DNA of 25,424 bases, taken from NCBI GenBank assembly GCA_004335635.1, contig QAXH01005383.1:1-25424 (forward strand), in the 5' to 3' direction. Each line of letters opens with the position of its first letter. The first letter of the stretch is position 1. Under the pieces are notes generated by a model. The model saw only the letters and a list, made by a program, of their open reading frames with translations. It searched no databases and was not told the origin of the DNA. The DNA is from Chloromonas sp. AAM2. Taxonomy: Eukaryota > Chlorophyta > Chlorophyceae > Chlamydomonadales > Chlamydomonadaceae. Position numbers and translations under genes: made by a program. This document shows, piece after piece, positions 8,374-19,200 of the stretch.

Positions 8374-11300
8374 TTATGAGAAGAAGGGACACACACCACC
8401 ACTGACGCCACTTTTCAGCCCATGACCCGCCTTGCTAATCTCTCCCACGGCATCAGGAGTGCTGCCAACCGTGTTGATCCGAATCCTTGCACCATCAACT
8501 CCATTCAATCTATGGCTCTCACTCTCACCCACTCCCTGAATCTCACTCTTGCCGTTTCCAGTCCCCTCCTCTGCTATGATTGACATGAAGGGGCACAAGC
8601 CACGGCTGCTCACACCGGGACTGCAAACCTTGGCAATAATAGCGGCATCAGAGGTGCAAGGATGGCCGCCATTAACCTCATCATTGCCGTTACTGCAGCC
8701 GTTTCTACCAGTGCCAGTGCGTCCGCTGGTGGTGACGGTTGTATGGACAGGATAGCCGTTGCTTGCGTGGCCGTTGGTGGCTGTGGTTGTGCCGACCCTT
8801 GCTGTGGCAGCCGTTTCAGCGGTTTCGGGGCACGTGGCATGGTCGTTGCTGGATGTGACACCGTTGTGGCGTGGCTGTGTGGCGGTAGCGGCCAAGCCAT
8901 CGCTATTTTCTTCACCCACGTGGCAGTTGGCCGTTGCTAGTTGGTCAGCCGTTTCTGGTCCGAATGCTCTGCCAGCTGCTTTGACTGTGATGCTGGCTGT
9001 GACGCTGGCGAGCGAGGCCACTGCATGCGGGATCATCGCCTGCTGGCGCTCAGTTCGGTTGCCCGAGTGAGATGCGTACCTGACACGAGGATGCAGCACA
9101 CAGATGGGCAAGGCTCAGCCGTGAGGTGTGCTGCTTGTTCGTGCTTTGAAGCGATCGAAGTAAGACCAACTCGTATGCTCCCTGCTGTCACTGGATATAA
9201 AGAGCATGTATCAATGGCATGAAACAAATCAAAGAATCAGCACCAAACTCGTACTGTGTCCTGCCATATGCAACTAGTCAACACCTGCCGCCCCTGCCCC
9301 TGCCCCTGTCTTAAATACAATTGTTATAACTCTTCATGACCTTTCCCTGTGCTCCTACTGTGTTCACACCGCCCACCTTGTCATGATATCTTCCATCATC
9401 TTTCCCTTAAGGTGGCACAGCTCCTCGTCATAGCGGCTGCCCAGTGCACACCTGTGGCAACAAGAGGGCAAGTGTCAGCTGACATGCGGTGCCACCTCTA
9501 TTCGGCTCTGTCCAGCCTCGCAACCACGCTCATCGCATAGGTGGGCAGCAAGCCGACCCTTACTCGAGTCATGTTTAAGATCATCACATCAGGAGCTGCT
9601 TGTAAGGAGGGCCATGTCCTGTTACCAGACAAAACAAGCAGGTCATGGTATCTGGCTATTGGCTATCACCGGACGTGTAGGTGACAGGTGCTTGGCACTT
9701 GAGAAGGCTGCTTGTTAGCTTCGTCGCGTCCAAGGAACACCCCATGCACACACCTTGCTGCGTCCAGCACGGGGAACAGCGGTTTCTCGTAGCCGGACTT
9801 TAGCCCAGCCACCGCCCGCCTCATGGTGCCACGGGCCTCGGAGCCGATCACATTAGCAGCCAGGCAGTAGTGCTTGTAGTAGAAACCGCCTGCACAACAG
9901 GCCATTGGAACCAGCAGATTCACACTTACTCACCTCACCATCACACCATCTGAACCTACAAGCAGTGGAGCCTGAAAACGAGCCCCCAAGCCTATGAGCA
10001 GTCACAGTAAACACGCCATGCGTCCTGTGTTCTCCATCCTGTAGAGTGCCAAGCTCTGACAAGCTACAGAACAAGGGTGAACGTCCTGTTCTTACCCAGC
10101 AGTGCGCTTTCAACATCTTCTAGGGCCTTGGCGTAGTTGTACAGCCCTGCAAAACACAGGTATCAAAGGCTTGAGACGCAAAGAGAGAGAGACCGGGCGC
10201 ATACATGTTCCGAAGAAAGGTCTTTGGTGTGTGGGTTTGATCTTCAACGTTCTCGAACGCAACCACACATTTGTCATTATGAGACAGGAGCAGCTGTGAG
10301 GCTTGCTTGCTTTGAGTTAGATGTGCAGCTACTTGTGTCAGCATGACAACTGCATGGCCCATCGCATGTGCGCGTACATGCCAATCTCTCACCGGCGTGC
10401 TTGTCGCAGTTGATGTACACAGCCATGATGCCCCGGAGCAAGGCCGCGTCCTCATCCTCCCCATTGGCTGCTGCAAGCAATAATACACAGCAGTCCAGCT
10501 TGCCCAATCCATTCAAAAAAACCGCCATGTAGTGTGTATGATGATGATATACCGTGCTGGAACAGAGGGGCACATAACTACGGCCGTCGTGCCCAGCTAT
10601 TCCTAGGCTTTCATTGGGCGGTATGACCAGTGCTACGTTTGAGGTACATTTTGCATGTTGAGCGCACTGATGAATGAGAAGGAAATACACGTTGAGTGCA
10701 TTAGGGTTGTGCAGTTGGGAATTCGTGCTCTCACCTGGATCAGCTTCAGCCGGTGCAGGCGCGGCCAGTGGTGCCAGGGCCAGCCCCCTGACCTGGGCAC
10801 TGAGGGGGGCCATTAAGGCCACCACCAGCCCCCGGATGGCCCGCACCTACAGCAAGAGCAGAGCAAGGGTGGGGCCAACCGTCTGATCCAGCCCGCCTCC
10901 GTCCTGTACCCAAGCCTCTTCTCGTCAGTCATGCTGCTTGCATTCTCAACTGCTGCAGACTTCCAAACGTAACAGCCGCCTTGAACGAAATCTTCATGCC
11001 GCTTGCTTGTGCCAAAACCCTACCCATACTATCAACTATTCCAACAAGTTTTACTCATATATACCCTAGCCCGTACCTGTGATGACCCCGCCCCCGACGT
11101 GCCCTCGAGCTGCACCTTGAGCTGCAGGTAGTCCCGCAGGTTCATGCGGGTCAAAGTCATCACATGGTCGCCCAGGTAGTGAAGCACCCGCGCGGCCTGC
11201 ATGTGGGCCAAGTCGGTTGGTCAGTTGGTCAGTTGGTGCATGCGTGGCACATGGGTCCTGCTGACGTCCAGTCCAGTCCATTTGCATACTTCCCTATGCC

Positions 11301-14300
11301 CTTTCCTCCAGCCTCTGTAACCTATTCAGTCTCTATTACCAGCTGCTGTGCTTACTTTTCTTGCTCAGGATTGATCAGGATGGTCACATTCCATCCCATG
11401 TCCCTTGAATTCTTGAATTCTGCATGCCCTGCACCCGTGCTGCTCCAACCAAGGCTGCTCCCGCCTCAGATACCAACTGGCTTCCGTGCTGATAAAAATC
11501 CGGTAAAAATCACAGTCGTGCTGCTTGCCGCCCCTCCGATCCTCGCTCTTGCACCCTGGAAGCAGCTTCAAAGCAACAACAAGCACAACAACAACATACC
11601 AATGCTGGTGTACATAATTTCACAAGCCTTACACCCATGCTTCTCCAATCATCCACACACACCTGCATGATGCGCGCTGATGCGATGTGCCAGTCTCCCT
11701 GCTGTGCAAAGGCGGCTGCGCTGCGTGTTCGGCTGTTGGCCACGAACATCCAGCACTCGGTGCCCAGGTGGATTGTGCGGAAGAAGAAGTCCTCATCGTT
11801 GTCATATTGCTGCACAGGCAATATTTGAGGGCTGCCTTGTGGGCTGATTTGAGGGTCAGGCAAGGGCCAGGAAGTTAACTGTGGTACTGGCATGGCACAT
11901 GGTCAGCATTGGCACCTCGGCATATGGGCTGGTATGACCAACCGACAAATCGAGCCTAACCAGGCATAAGCTGGTTTGCTAATCCAAGCGCTCAATGTTC
12001 TGGTTTACCTGTAACTAAAAGTCACAGGACGCAAAAGAAAGAAAAAATGCTCGTGTGTAGGGTATTGAAATAGGCGTTAGGTCAGATTGACATGAGCTAT
12101 AATCAGCATATCCATAACCTACCACCAACCAACCAACCAACTACTGACCTGGTCTGCTCATACCTAACCAAGGTGCAACCATTGCCCTGGTTAACCTGGT
12201 GTGGGCTGTGTTCCCACTCAAACATCACATTATGCACAATGTACGCCCAATGCATGCAACCGACCAACTACCCAACCAACAAACCAACCAACTGACTGAC
12301 CACCCACTTCGTGAGTGAGTGTTGCCTCCACGACCTGCGGCCTGAACATGGCCATGTAGTCTAGGTTGGTTTCACGCTCAACAACCTGCACACATGGCAC
12401 ACGTGCACTTTTCAACCATAAATATAAATAGCTCTGGTAGTAAGGCTGAGTCTGTCTGGAGCACCACCCCGTCTGGAGCGGCCGAGCGACTGTCAGTGCC
12501 TTGCATTTAAGTTGATGGCCGATGGCAGCCAGATGACAGGAACAGCACAGATCTATTCCAACGAGGATGGTACACAGTTACTTGTATTTTCAGCTTGGTG
12601 ATTCCTTTTGCATCCTCATGTTTGAGCCTGCTCACTGAGAAAAGAGCTCACCCTCTGTTCGAGTCCCAGAAGCTTGAGAAGTGCGTTGAACTGGTGCTCA
12701 ATGCCCAGCCCCACTGTCCACCTTTGGAAGGCGGCCTGGAACGCACACGTGACCTGCAGCGTGACCTGCAGCACCAGCAACAGTGATGGCGTGTGGTGGC
12801 AAATACGTCTGGAGGCAGTGCAATCCGGATGAAGGTTGTGCTCGTGCATGCGGCAGGGCGGCCTTAGTGAAACCAAGCATGGCATAGCACAAGCAAGAAG
12901 TAGCGTTCAAGACAGCCGCAGTCCAAATGTCACTTGGCAGGTTCATGGCAAACTAATGGCACGTCTAAACATGCAGAGAGACCCGCACAACTAAAAAGAA
13001 AGCGACACATTATCAACATCTTGGCTTGACTTCAGATCAACTCTGGCCGTACCTTGATTACAGAGTTGAGTTCAGCGAGGCTGATGTGGTCCTTGACTGC
13101 TGTGACGGCGTCAATGAGCCTAGCGAGGCCGGGCGAGCGGGCAGGGGTAGTGGTAGTGGGCGGGCAGCCGTCAAAGGGGAAGTCCTGCAATACAAACGAC
13201 GTGCTGAAGTGATCGTGGCTGTTTGTCACAGTAGCGACTACAAAGACCCAGTTCTGCTGCGGGAAGGATAGAAGCAATGACGCAGACTTGCGAATGCAGA
13301 AAAACGGTGGTCAGAACAGTACAGTAGCCTGGGCTTTGAGTGGCAGTCAAGCCGCACCCAACCAGGCACATTGCTCATGAATACCGTAGCGCTCCACCTC
13401 ACTTGTGTGAGCAAGTCATGTGTCCCAGCAACTAATTGATTCTTGCTCTTGTTCTTACCAATCGATTTTCATGATTCTTATTCAAATCACATTCTGACAT
13501 GTGTGAGCACTCGTCACCTCTCACTCTTACCTGTGTGAGAGAGGCGCGGCTGCACTGCCCTTCCTCCTCCAGCTCCCCGTCGACAATCTCCGCCAACAAC
13601 TGCATCTGCGATGTGATACATGCCAGAATGACGTCAGAGTGAGAATAGCGACTCTGTGGCCTGTCAATTGACAGGCGACACCAGCACCCTCTGTTCGTCC
13701 TCTTCGGCCCGGAGGATGTTGTTCGCTGCCATAGCAAAAGAATGGACCTGTAGATTGGCTGTTAGAGTGTGTCGGGGGGGTCAGGCACGCCCTCTGGCAG
13801 AAAGCGGGTCAGGGGTTGGCAGAATTTTGCTTCTTCTTTTCCCCTGGCCACGGTCTTGAAGTATTCGCAGGTGGGGCAGCCAAGTCAGTGAGCAATGCCG
13901 GGCCCACGTCCCGCCTGCCACACCGCATTCGCCACTGCTAATGCCGGCTGGCCCATGAATACACAGAAGCACAGCAGTTGCCTAAGCCTCTGCTGGCAAC
14001 GCAGTGCCGCATGTCACATGTTGCATGTCACATGTCGCATGTCGCATGTCACATGTCGCATGTCACATGTCGCATGTCACATGTCGCATGTCGCATGTCA
14101 CATGTCGCATGTCGCATGTCGCATGTCACATGTCGCATGTCGCATGTCGCATGTCGCATGTCACATGTCACATGTCACATGTTGCATGGAAACGTTGTCC
14201 TGACAAATGTGCACACATGATGTTTCAAGTTTGAGTGGGGTGAAGCAATGAGCTGCCAAGCAGAAGTGCTGTGGCTGTGAAGAGGCCAGCCCTCAAGCTG

Positions 14301-15569
14301 TAACATGGCTACCACACACTTGCTTGCACAGGCCTAACTCTCAAGCTGTGACTGCTTTTCCACATCTGTCCCTTCCATCATCTCCCTGTCAGTGCACACG
14401 TGCACATCTCGCCCTGCTTGCCCGTGTCCTGGTCTGCCCGTGTCCTGGTCTGCCCGTGTCCTGGTCTGCCATGAGACCTAGCCACTGATACGGACACACC
14501 CTCTTCCCTCGTCATTCCATCCGGCACACGCTCACCTGGGCACGCACGTCCAACGCCATGGCCTCGATGCGTGGCCGCTTTGCAACATACCTGCGTTCAG
14601 CAACACGCCATGATGTGAATCACCGCCAGATCAGCGCTCTCTGTGGCTTCATCTCAGAGACAAGAGTATGAACCCAACCACACACTGCAAGCAGGTAACA
14701 CAAAGACACCAAGGGCAGATGGGAGCACTCTGTGCCATTATTGTTGTTTGGCAATGTGGCATTGAAAGAGGCAAGAGCATGGGCCGTGCCCTTGGCCAAG
14801 CCGCAATCATATCAAACGGAGCGGTCAGAGGTCGGGTCTTGGGCGTCACAGATCGGCCTGCCATGGTGATGCGAATTACTAAGATTTGAGCCTTTCAGTG
14901 AGCAGAAATCTTTTGTAATGCAACTTGCAGGGCTGCAGGTGCCAGCCTTGTTCTGCATCATTATAAGCATTAGGGTACGGGTCATGAATAAGGAGGGTCA
15001 GCCTGCCAGTGGGGCGATACATATTGATAGAATATGATGTCGTGAATGGAATACAGCCTCTTTCAATACACGACTTGCATGGCTGTAGGTGCAAGCTGTG
15101 CATGCCTTGGGCTTGCCTACAAAGCACAGCACTAGGGCTTGCCTAGGGTTACGCACGTTCGCTTGTCTGTGATGAACTCTGCCATGAGCAGAAAGGCAAG
15201 CTCCATGCCATGGAAGGCAGCTGCGCAACAAGGCTCGAGCTCTGGCTTGTCCGTGAGCGGCTTATCCCACACCTGAATGAATACGCGGGTTGACGCAAGG
15301 TCGAGTCAGCGTTAGCGACGAATGTTGGCCAGTGTGAGAGAACCCATTCACTGAGCCATGAAACAAAGCATTATGGCCATGCAAGATTGCGTTGCGCATG
15401 CACCTAGTTGAGCTGGCACCCGCGAGTCGCCGCGCACGGACTTTGTGCCGCACGCCATAAATGCCACTTGGCCCACCTGCTTGAGCCAACTGTAATGCAC
15501 GTACTCTTCATACAAAAGCTTGATTCTCTCTTGTCCCACCGGCAGCCCCTCCCCAATCCCGAAGGCCAT
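8374..15569 (-). CDS. Tryptophan 2,3-dioxygenase-family (heme-dependent dioxygenase-like) protein, 16 exons
   Basis: Exons in transcript order are 15569-15477, 15272-15157, 14590-14536, 13747-13688, 13605-13531, 13184-13053, 12765-12652, 12385-12308, 11809-11663, 11196-11077, 10846-10735, 10470-10393, 10146-10096, 9889-9754, 9451-9377 and 9079-8374. All phases agree and give 2148 nt, 715 residues. ATG at 15569 begins MAFGIGEGLPVG. Residues 1-230 are an unrecognised, mostly helical N-terminal region. Residues about 240-465 match the TDO heme fold. NDEDFFFRTIHLGTECW (His255, Glu259, Trp261) corresponds to the TDO 'HDE-LLF-IxHQxxELW' with the distal His. RMNLRDYLQLKVQLEGTSG aligns without gaps to 'TMTPLDFMDFRDYLSPASG'. 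FYYKHYCLAANVIGSEARGT (His417, Gly431-Thr432) matches the proximal-His segment, followed by LFPVLDAAR. TDO family members cleave the indole ring of tryptophan with O2 and heme. Here the substrate-carboxylate Arg position is Lys317, so the substrate is open. The tail (389-715) is Gly/Thr/Asn-rich with CPF at 643 and 711. The last two junctions (9754/9451 and 9377/9079) rest on phase and splice sites alone. Confidence 0.75.
9754..9889 (-). other. Exon 14: proximal heme-ligand segment
   Basis: It encodes GFYYKHYCLAANVIGSEARGT, then KPLFPVLDAA. The His codon is at 9872-9870. The pattern F-x-x-x-H-x5-IG-x(n)-GT-x(n)-LFP-L matches the family's heme-iron His ligand region, the following Gly-Thr and the 'LFPDLWxxR' helix. 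A gtgtgtg donor ends the exon. Reading through that donor would stop at 9666. Confidence 0.7.
11663..11809 (-). other. Exon 9: distal heme-pocket segment of the TDO-like domain
   Basis: This 49-codon, phase-0 exon encodes NDEDFFFRTIHLGTECW followed by an amphipathic helix. The His codon is at 11770-11768. In tryptophan 2,3-dioxygenases the equivalent His sits over the heme and contacts the indole nitrogen. The Glu and Trp of 'ELW' are also kept, as ECW. Confidence 0.7.
12118..12302. repeat. Two (AACC)n-like tracts in intron 8
   Basis: accaaccaaccaaccaac (about 12121-12142) and aaccaacaaaccaaccaac followed by tgactgacc (about 12272-12300) flank a 120-base unique stretch. Both lie in intron 8 of the heme-dioxygenase-like gene. 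On the coding strand they read as GGTT runs just after the donor. A related ggtcagttggtcagttgg run sits at 11218-11237. Confidence 0.7.
14010..14188. repeat. 7-bp minisatellite (catgtcR), about 25 units, intronic
   Basis: Tandem catgtcg/catgtca units with a few catgttg variants. Seven is not a multiple of three, so the same 21-base super-period is open in all three forward frames as (Met-Ser-His-Val-Ala-Cys-Arg/His)n. The array lies in intron 3 (13748-14535) of the heme-dioxygenase-like gene. Confidence 0.95.
14419..14466. repeat. 16-bp tandem repeat, 3 perfect copies
   Basis: tgcccgtgtcctggtc is repeated three times without mismatch, inside intron 3 of the heme-dioxygenase-like gene, about 230 bases from the 7-bp array. 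Confidence 0.95.
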
Positions 15570-16281
15570 TTACGAATTGTTTGCTTGCACGAATTCAAAG
15601 TTCCAAGGGGCAGGAAAAGCAGTGTAAACACTCGCGGAAGGCTTGTGAGCGTTCAAAGAGGTTTACTAGATATCGTGCAAAAGTAGTTCCTTAACATAAT
15701 CTGCGGTTGGTTTAGTCATGCGGTGCGGCGCACTCAACAACTCCATTGGATTAGAAGCACATCTTGTTGCCTCGCATGCAAAGGCTGCAATCAAAGGCCT
15801 TATCCGTTGACTTGATGCTGAGATTAGCAAGGCCTTCATGATGGTACCCAGAGTGCTTCCCCGTGCTGCGTTGCACAGCAATCATGGCCCAGTCTGTATT
15901 CTTGGTAATGAGCCATGGCAGATGAAGGGAAGCAAGGTGCCAGCAGTCAAAACCAGTCAGCTCAGAATGTGTTTGTACACATGCTTAAACGCGTTGCACT
16001 CGTTGGTTGCTGCACGCAACCGTGATCGCGTCAACAACAGGCATCTGTAGGCAAGAAGCAAGACTGGGAGAATGGTTGAGGAAGCCCTTGAGAATGGTCC
16101 AGCAGCATACGCACCGCCCTCTGGCCATGCTCAGCAGCGTTTCCCAGTGCAGGAGAGGCAACGCTGCACTATACCTCTGCTAACTGCACATTCTGGCAGC
16201 AGATGATGGGATTTTACCATAGTCATAGGTTGAGGAAAATTCAGAAAGTCAAACTGTCAGAAACAGCTTTAGGGTTCGCTC
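15570..16281. promoter_or_regulatory. Shared upstream region of two divergent genes
   Basis: These 712 bases separate the start codons of the minus-strand heme-dioxygenase-like gene and the plus-strand BRCT gene. It must hold both 5' UTRs and core promoters. No clear TATA box or repeated operator was recognised. Short frames here (for example 15838-16050) show no coding pattern. Confidence 0.5.
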
Positions 16282-19200
16282 ATGGACGTGCAGCAGAGTG
16301 CTCTTCAGCCAGTCGTTGACGTTTGGCAGGACTGGCTGGCTGGGCCTTTCAGGCCCATGGAAGGTCTGACAGTGTTCGTTTGCAAGCGCGTGGATGGCGA
16401 CCTGAGCGTGCACACTGCAGTCGTTAGCAAGCTACAGTCTTTGAAAGCAGTAGTGGCCAAGCGAATCAGCAAGGAAGTGACGCATGTCGTTTTCCTTCGC
16501 AAGCTGCTGCCTTCGCATGCGGAACAGGCGCAGCAAACAGCCGCTTTGAAAGACTTGCACGACCGCTTGGTCAAGGTTCGCGTTTGTGCTGAGCTACTGC
16601 TTCCTGTTGTGCAAGATGCTCCAAGGCACTGTCCAGGGGTTGCAAACCTTGCTCAAACCTCGTTTTGGTGGCTGCAGGTGAACCCAGCAGCCCTGGTAGT
16701 GTCCAACCTATGGGTGCATGCCACAGCCGAGCTAGGGCGCAAAGCAGACGTAAGCCAATGGCACATAAGTCTCTGTTGACAGGTAGCCATGTGGCCAAGC
16801 ATGGGCTCTTTGCGCACAGCCTCAGTACAGCCTCATTGCAGCCTCATTACTCTCTTATCGGGTGCGACATTGCATGCATGCGCAGGAGTCTGAGTTCATT
16901 GTGGCCAGGCCTGTTGAGGCTCCGCCTGCACGCTACCTGACTTTCACACCTGAGCAAGCCAAAGGTGAGCTTGTGTGCTACCCGGTCACACGCCCATGCG
17001 GCAGGTACACATGGTACTAGAGCGGTACACATGGGCGCTGCTGCAGGCACGCAGCCATGCGCAAGTGTTGCGTGCCTGCACACTTCACGCATGATTGGGG
17101 CATGATAGCCACATGGGTGCATGTGGGTGCATCTTGGTGCACATGCCAGATGGCCACATGGGTGGACATGCTTGCAGGGCGGAGGCGGGCTGGTGTCACG
17201 CCCAAACGTGCCAAACACCACAGCGTACCCTTGCCCGGAGATGCCTTCAGCTTCAATGTGGATGCCATGCTCTTTTCCAGCAGCCAGCAGATGCAGCATG
17301 GGAACAATGGCAGTTCCATGCAAGCTCATGGTGGCACCACCACCGTCACACCAGGTGCGCTGCCTGCCTGCTGCGCAACCGCCACAGCATGTGCTCATCG
17401 TTCATATCACATGCAGAAGCACAGAAAGGCAAGTCTGCATTGTACCCGTAGATGCAAGGGCACATCTGTACAACCACTCGTGCGGGGCAGATGTATGCCA
17501 AGGTCAACCTGTTCCTCCATGGCAAGTTAAAGGCATGTTATTGGTGAACCCGCTTCTTGACCACCATCCATGCATTCTCACTCGATGTGTCACCAGATCA
17601 ACAAACACATGGCCAGGCTTCATAGATGCCACAAGGATGGTTGGCCTCACAGTGCGTTTTGACTGCACGACAGGAAAACAGGAGGTCGTGTTTACATTGC
17701 ATGCAGGGGCCGCACCTACCACGAGCCGCAAGCGCCGCGCCTCCGCACCCGAGCACGCCCTGATGGGAGCTCACAAGGCCCTGCGGCTGCAGCACGCAGC
17801 AGATGCGCCGAGCAGCATCACCACACGCCACGGCCGTCTGGCCCGCAGCGCCAGCCCCGCAGCGCTCACCGCCGACGGGACAACGGAGACGCGGCCGGTT
17901 GGTGGGGACGGGGACGGCGGAGCGGGGCCACAGGGCGCGGGAGCAGGGACGGCCGCACCGACGGCGTTTGCACAGCCTAGAGCCCGTCGGACGGTAGCAT
18001 GGGCGGATAATTTAACGCCCGAGGCGTCCCCCGCTCACGGCTTGACGGTAGCTGTTGGTGCAGGACGGGACAGGCTGGGTGGTGGTGAAGCCGGTAGCAG
18101 TCCTGCAGCCGGGTTAGGCACTGGTGGTCTGGAGTTTGTGGCTGACGGCAGCCTGCCTAACTGGTACCATTCAGCTGGTGGTGACGGTTTAGCTATTGCT
18201 GGTCCCAGTCCCGGTGCAGGCTGGCTGGTTGGCGGCGGTGCTAGTCCGGCGGCGGGCTGGCGGGCTGGTGGCGGAGCCAGTCCGGCAGCTGGCTGGCTGG
18301 CCAGCAGCGGTGCTGGTGCACATCCAGATGCCAGCTCAGCAGCAGACGCTACACCTCTCAGCCTGCCTCCATGTTCAACCACCAGACCTGTCACCCGGGC
18401 TTCTTCACAAGGCCGAGATATGGCCACCACCACACCCGTAATCAGCATCCCTCAAGCAATGACCAGTGGCCGTACACACGCTTGGGACCCATCCGCCACG
18501 CCGCCAAGCTGCACAGCCCGACCCACCACCGCCAGGCCCCGGCGCAGCACCAGAGGGTGTTCACAAGAAGCCAACCTTGCCTCGCCACTGCACGCAATGC
18601 CAATGCAAGAAACTCAGCAGCTCCAGAGTGATGTTAGCACTGCAAAGCAAAAGGAACAGGGCCTTGCAGCAGGTCCCAACCGTACGGGGAATGTGTCATC
18701 AATGATAGCTGCGGGGCTGCAAGGGCAGACCGGCGAGGCACAGCAGCAGCCGGCAGGCGGTTTGACTGCTGGTAACGGACCATGTGACACAGACAGGCAG
18801 CAGCAGGAGCGTGATGCCAGTCCTTCCCTTGGCTTCTGCTCTACATCACCTGTGATGGCCTTTGGAGGCCACGTTGCCAGCCAGCTTGTTTCGTGCAAGA
18901 GTGGTGGTAGAACTGCTGGTCAGCAAGGTGGTTTTAGTGTTGAGGTCTGCTCAACTGGTAAGGCAGGGGCCGGCAGTTCCCCTTTGCAACTGCAGCCGAC
19001 CAAAGGCCTGACGGCACTGGAAAGTGGCACGCCTGTTTTCAGAGCCAGCAGTGGTGCGCAGCTGCGACCTGGTCCTGTGGCGTTTGCTCTGCCTCCAGTT
19101 CTTCCTGCATCATCGTTAGCTGCAGCTGTGCAGCCGGCTCTGAAGGCTCCAGCTATGTCAGCTGCAGCGGCGCCAGCAGCAGCAGCAGCCACAGGGCGGA

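Noticed and set aside
8549..9070. Plus-strand frames of about 100 codons
   Set aside because: They are antisense to the Gly/Thr/Asn-rich last exon of the heme-dioxygenase-like gene, whose low complexity keeps the opposite strand open.
9666..9753. Read-through end of the heme-dioxygenase-like gene with stop at 9666
   Set aside because: A gtgtgtg donor after LFPVLDAA joins in phase to 9451-9377 and then 9079-8374. The read-through residues show no family similarity. It remains possible as an alternative isoform.
13688..13732. Start of the heme-dioxygenase-like protein at the ATG at 13732 (MAANNILRAEEDE)
   Set aside because: The exon is open upstream to a ctacag acceptor at 13748 and joins in phase to three further exons leading to ATG 15569.
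17417..17449. Extra small exon (EAQKGKSALY) in the BRCT gene
   Set aside because: In phase it meets TAG after Tyr-Pro unless a weak gtagat donor is used, and the resulting phase does not fit the next plausible acceptor at 17707. Direct joining of 17354 to 17707 fits.
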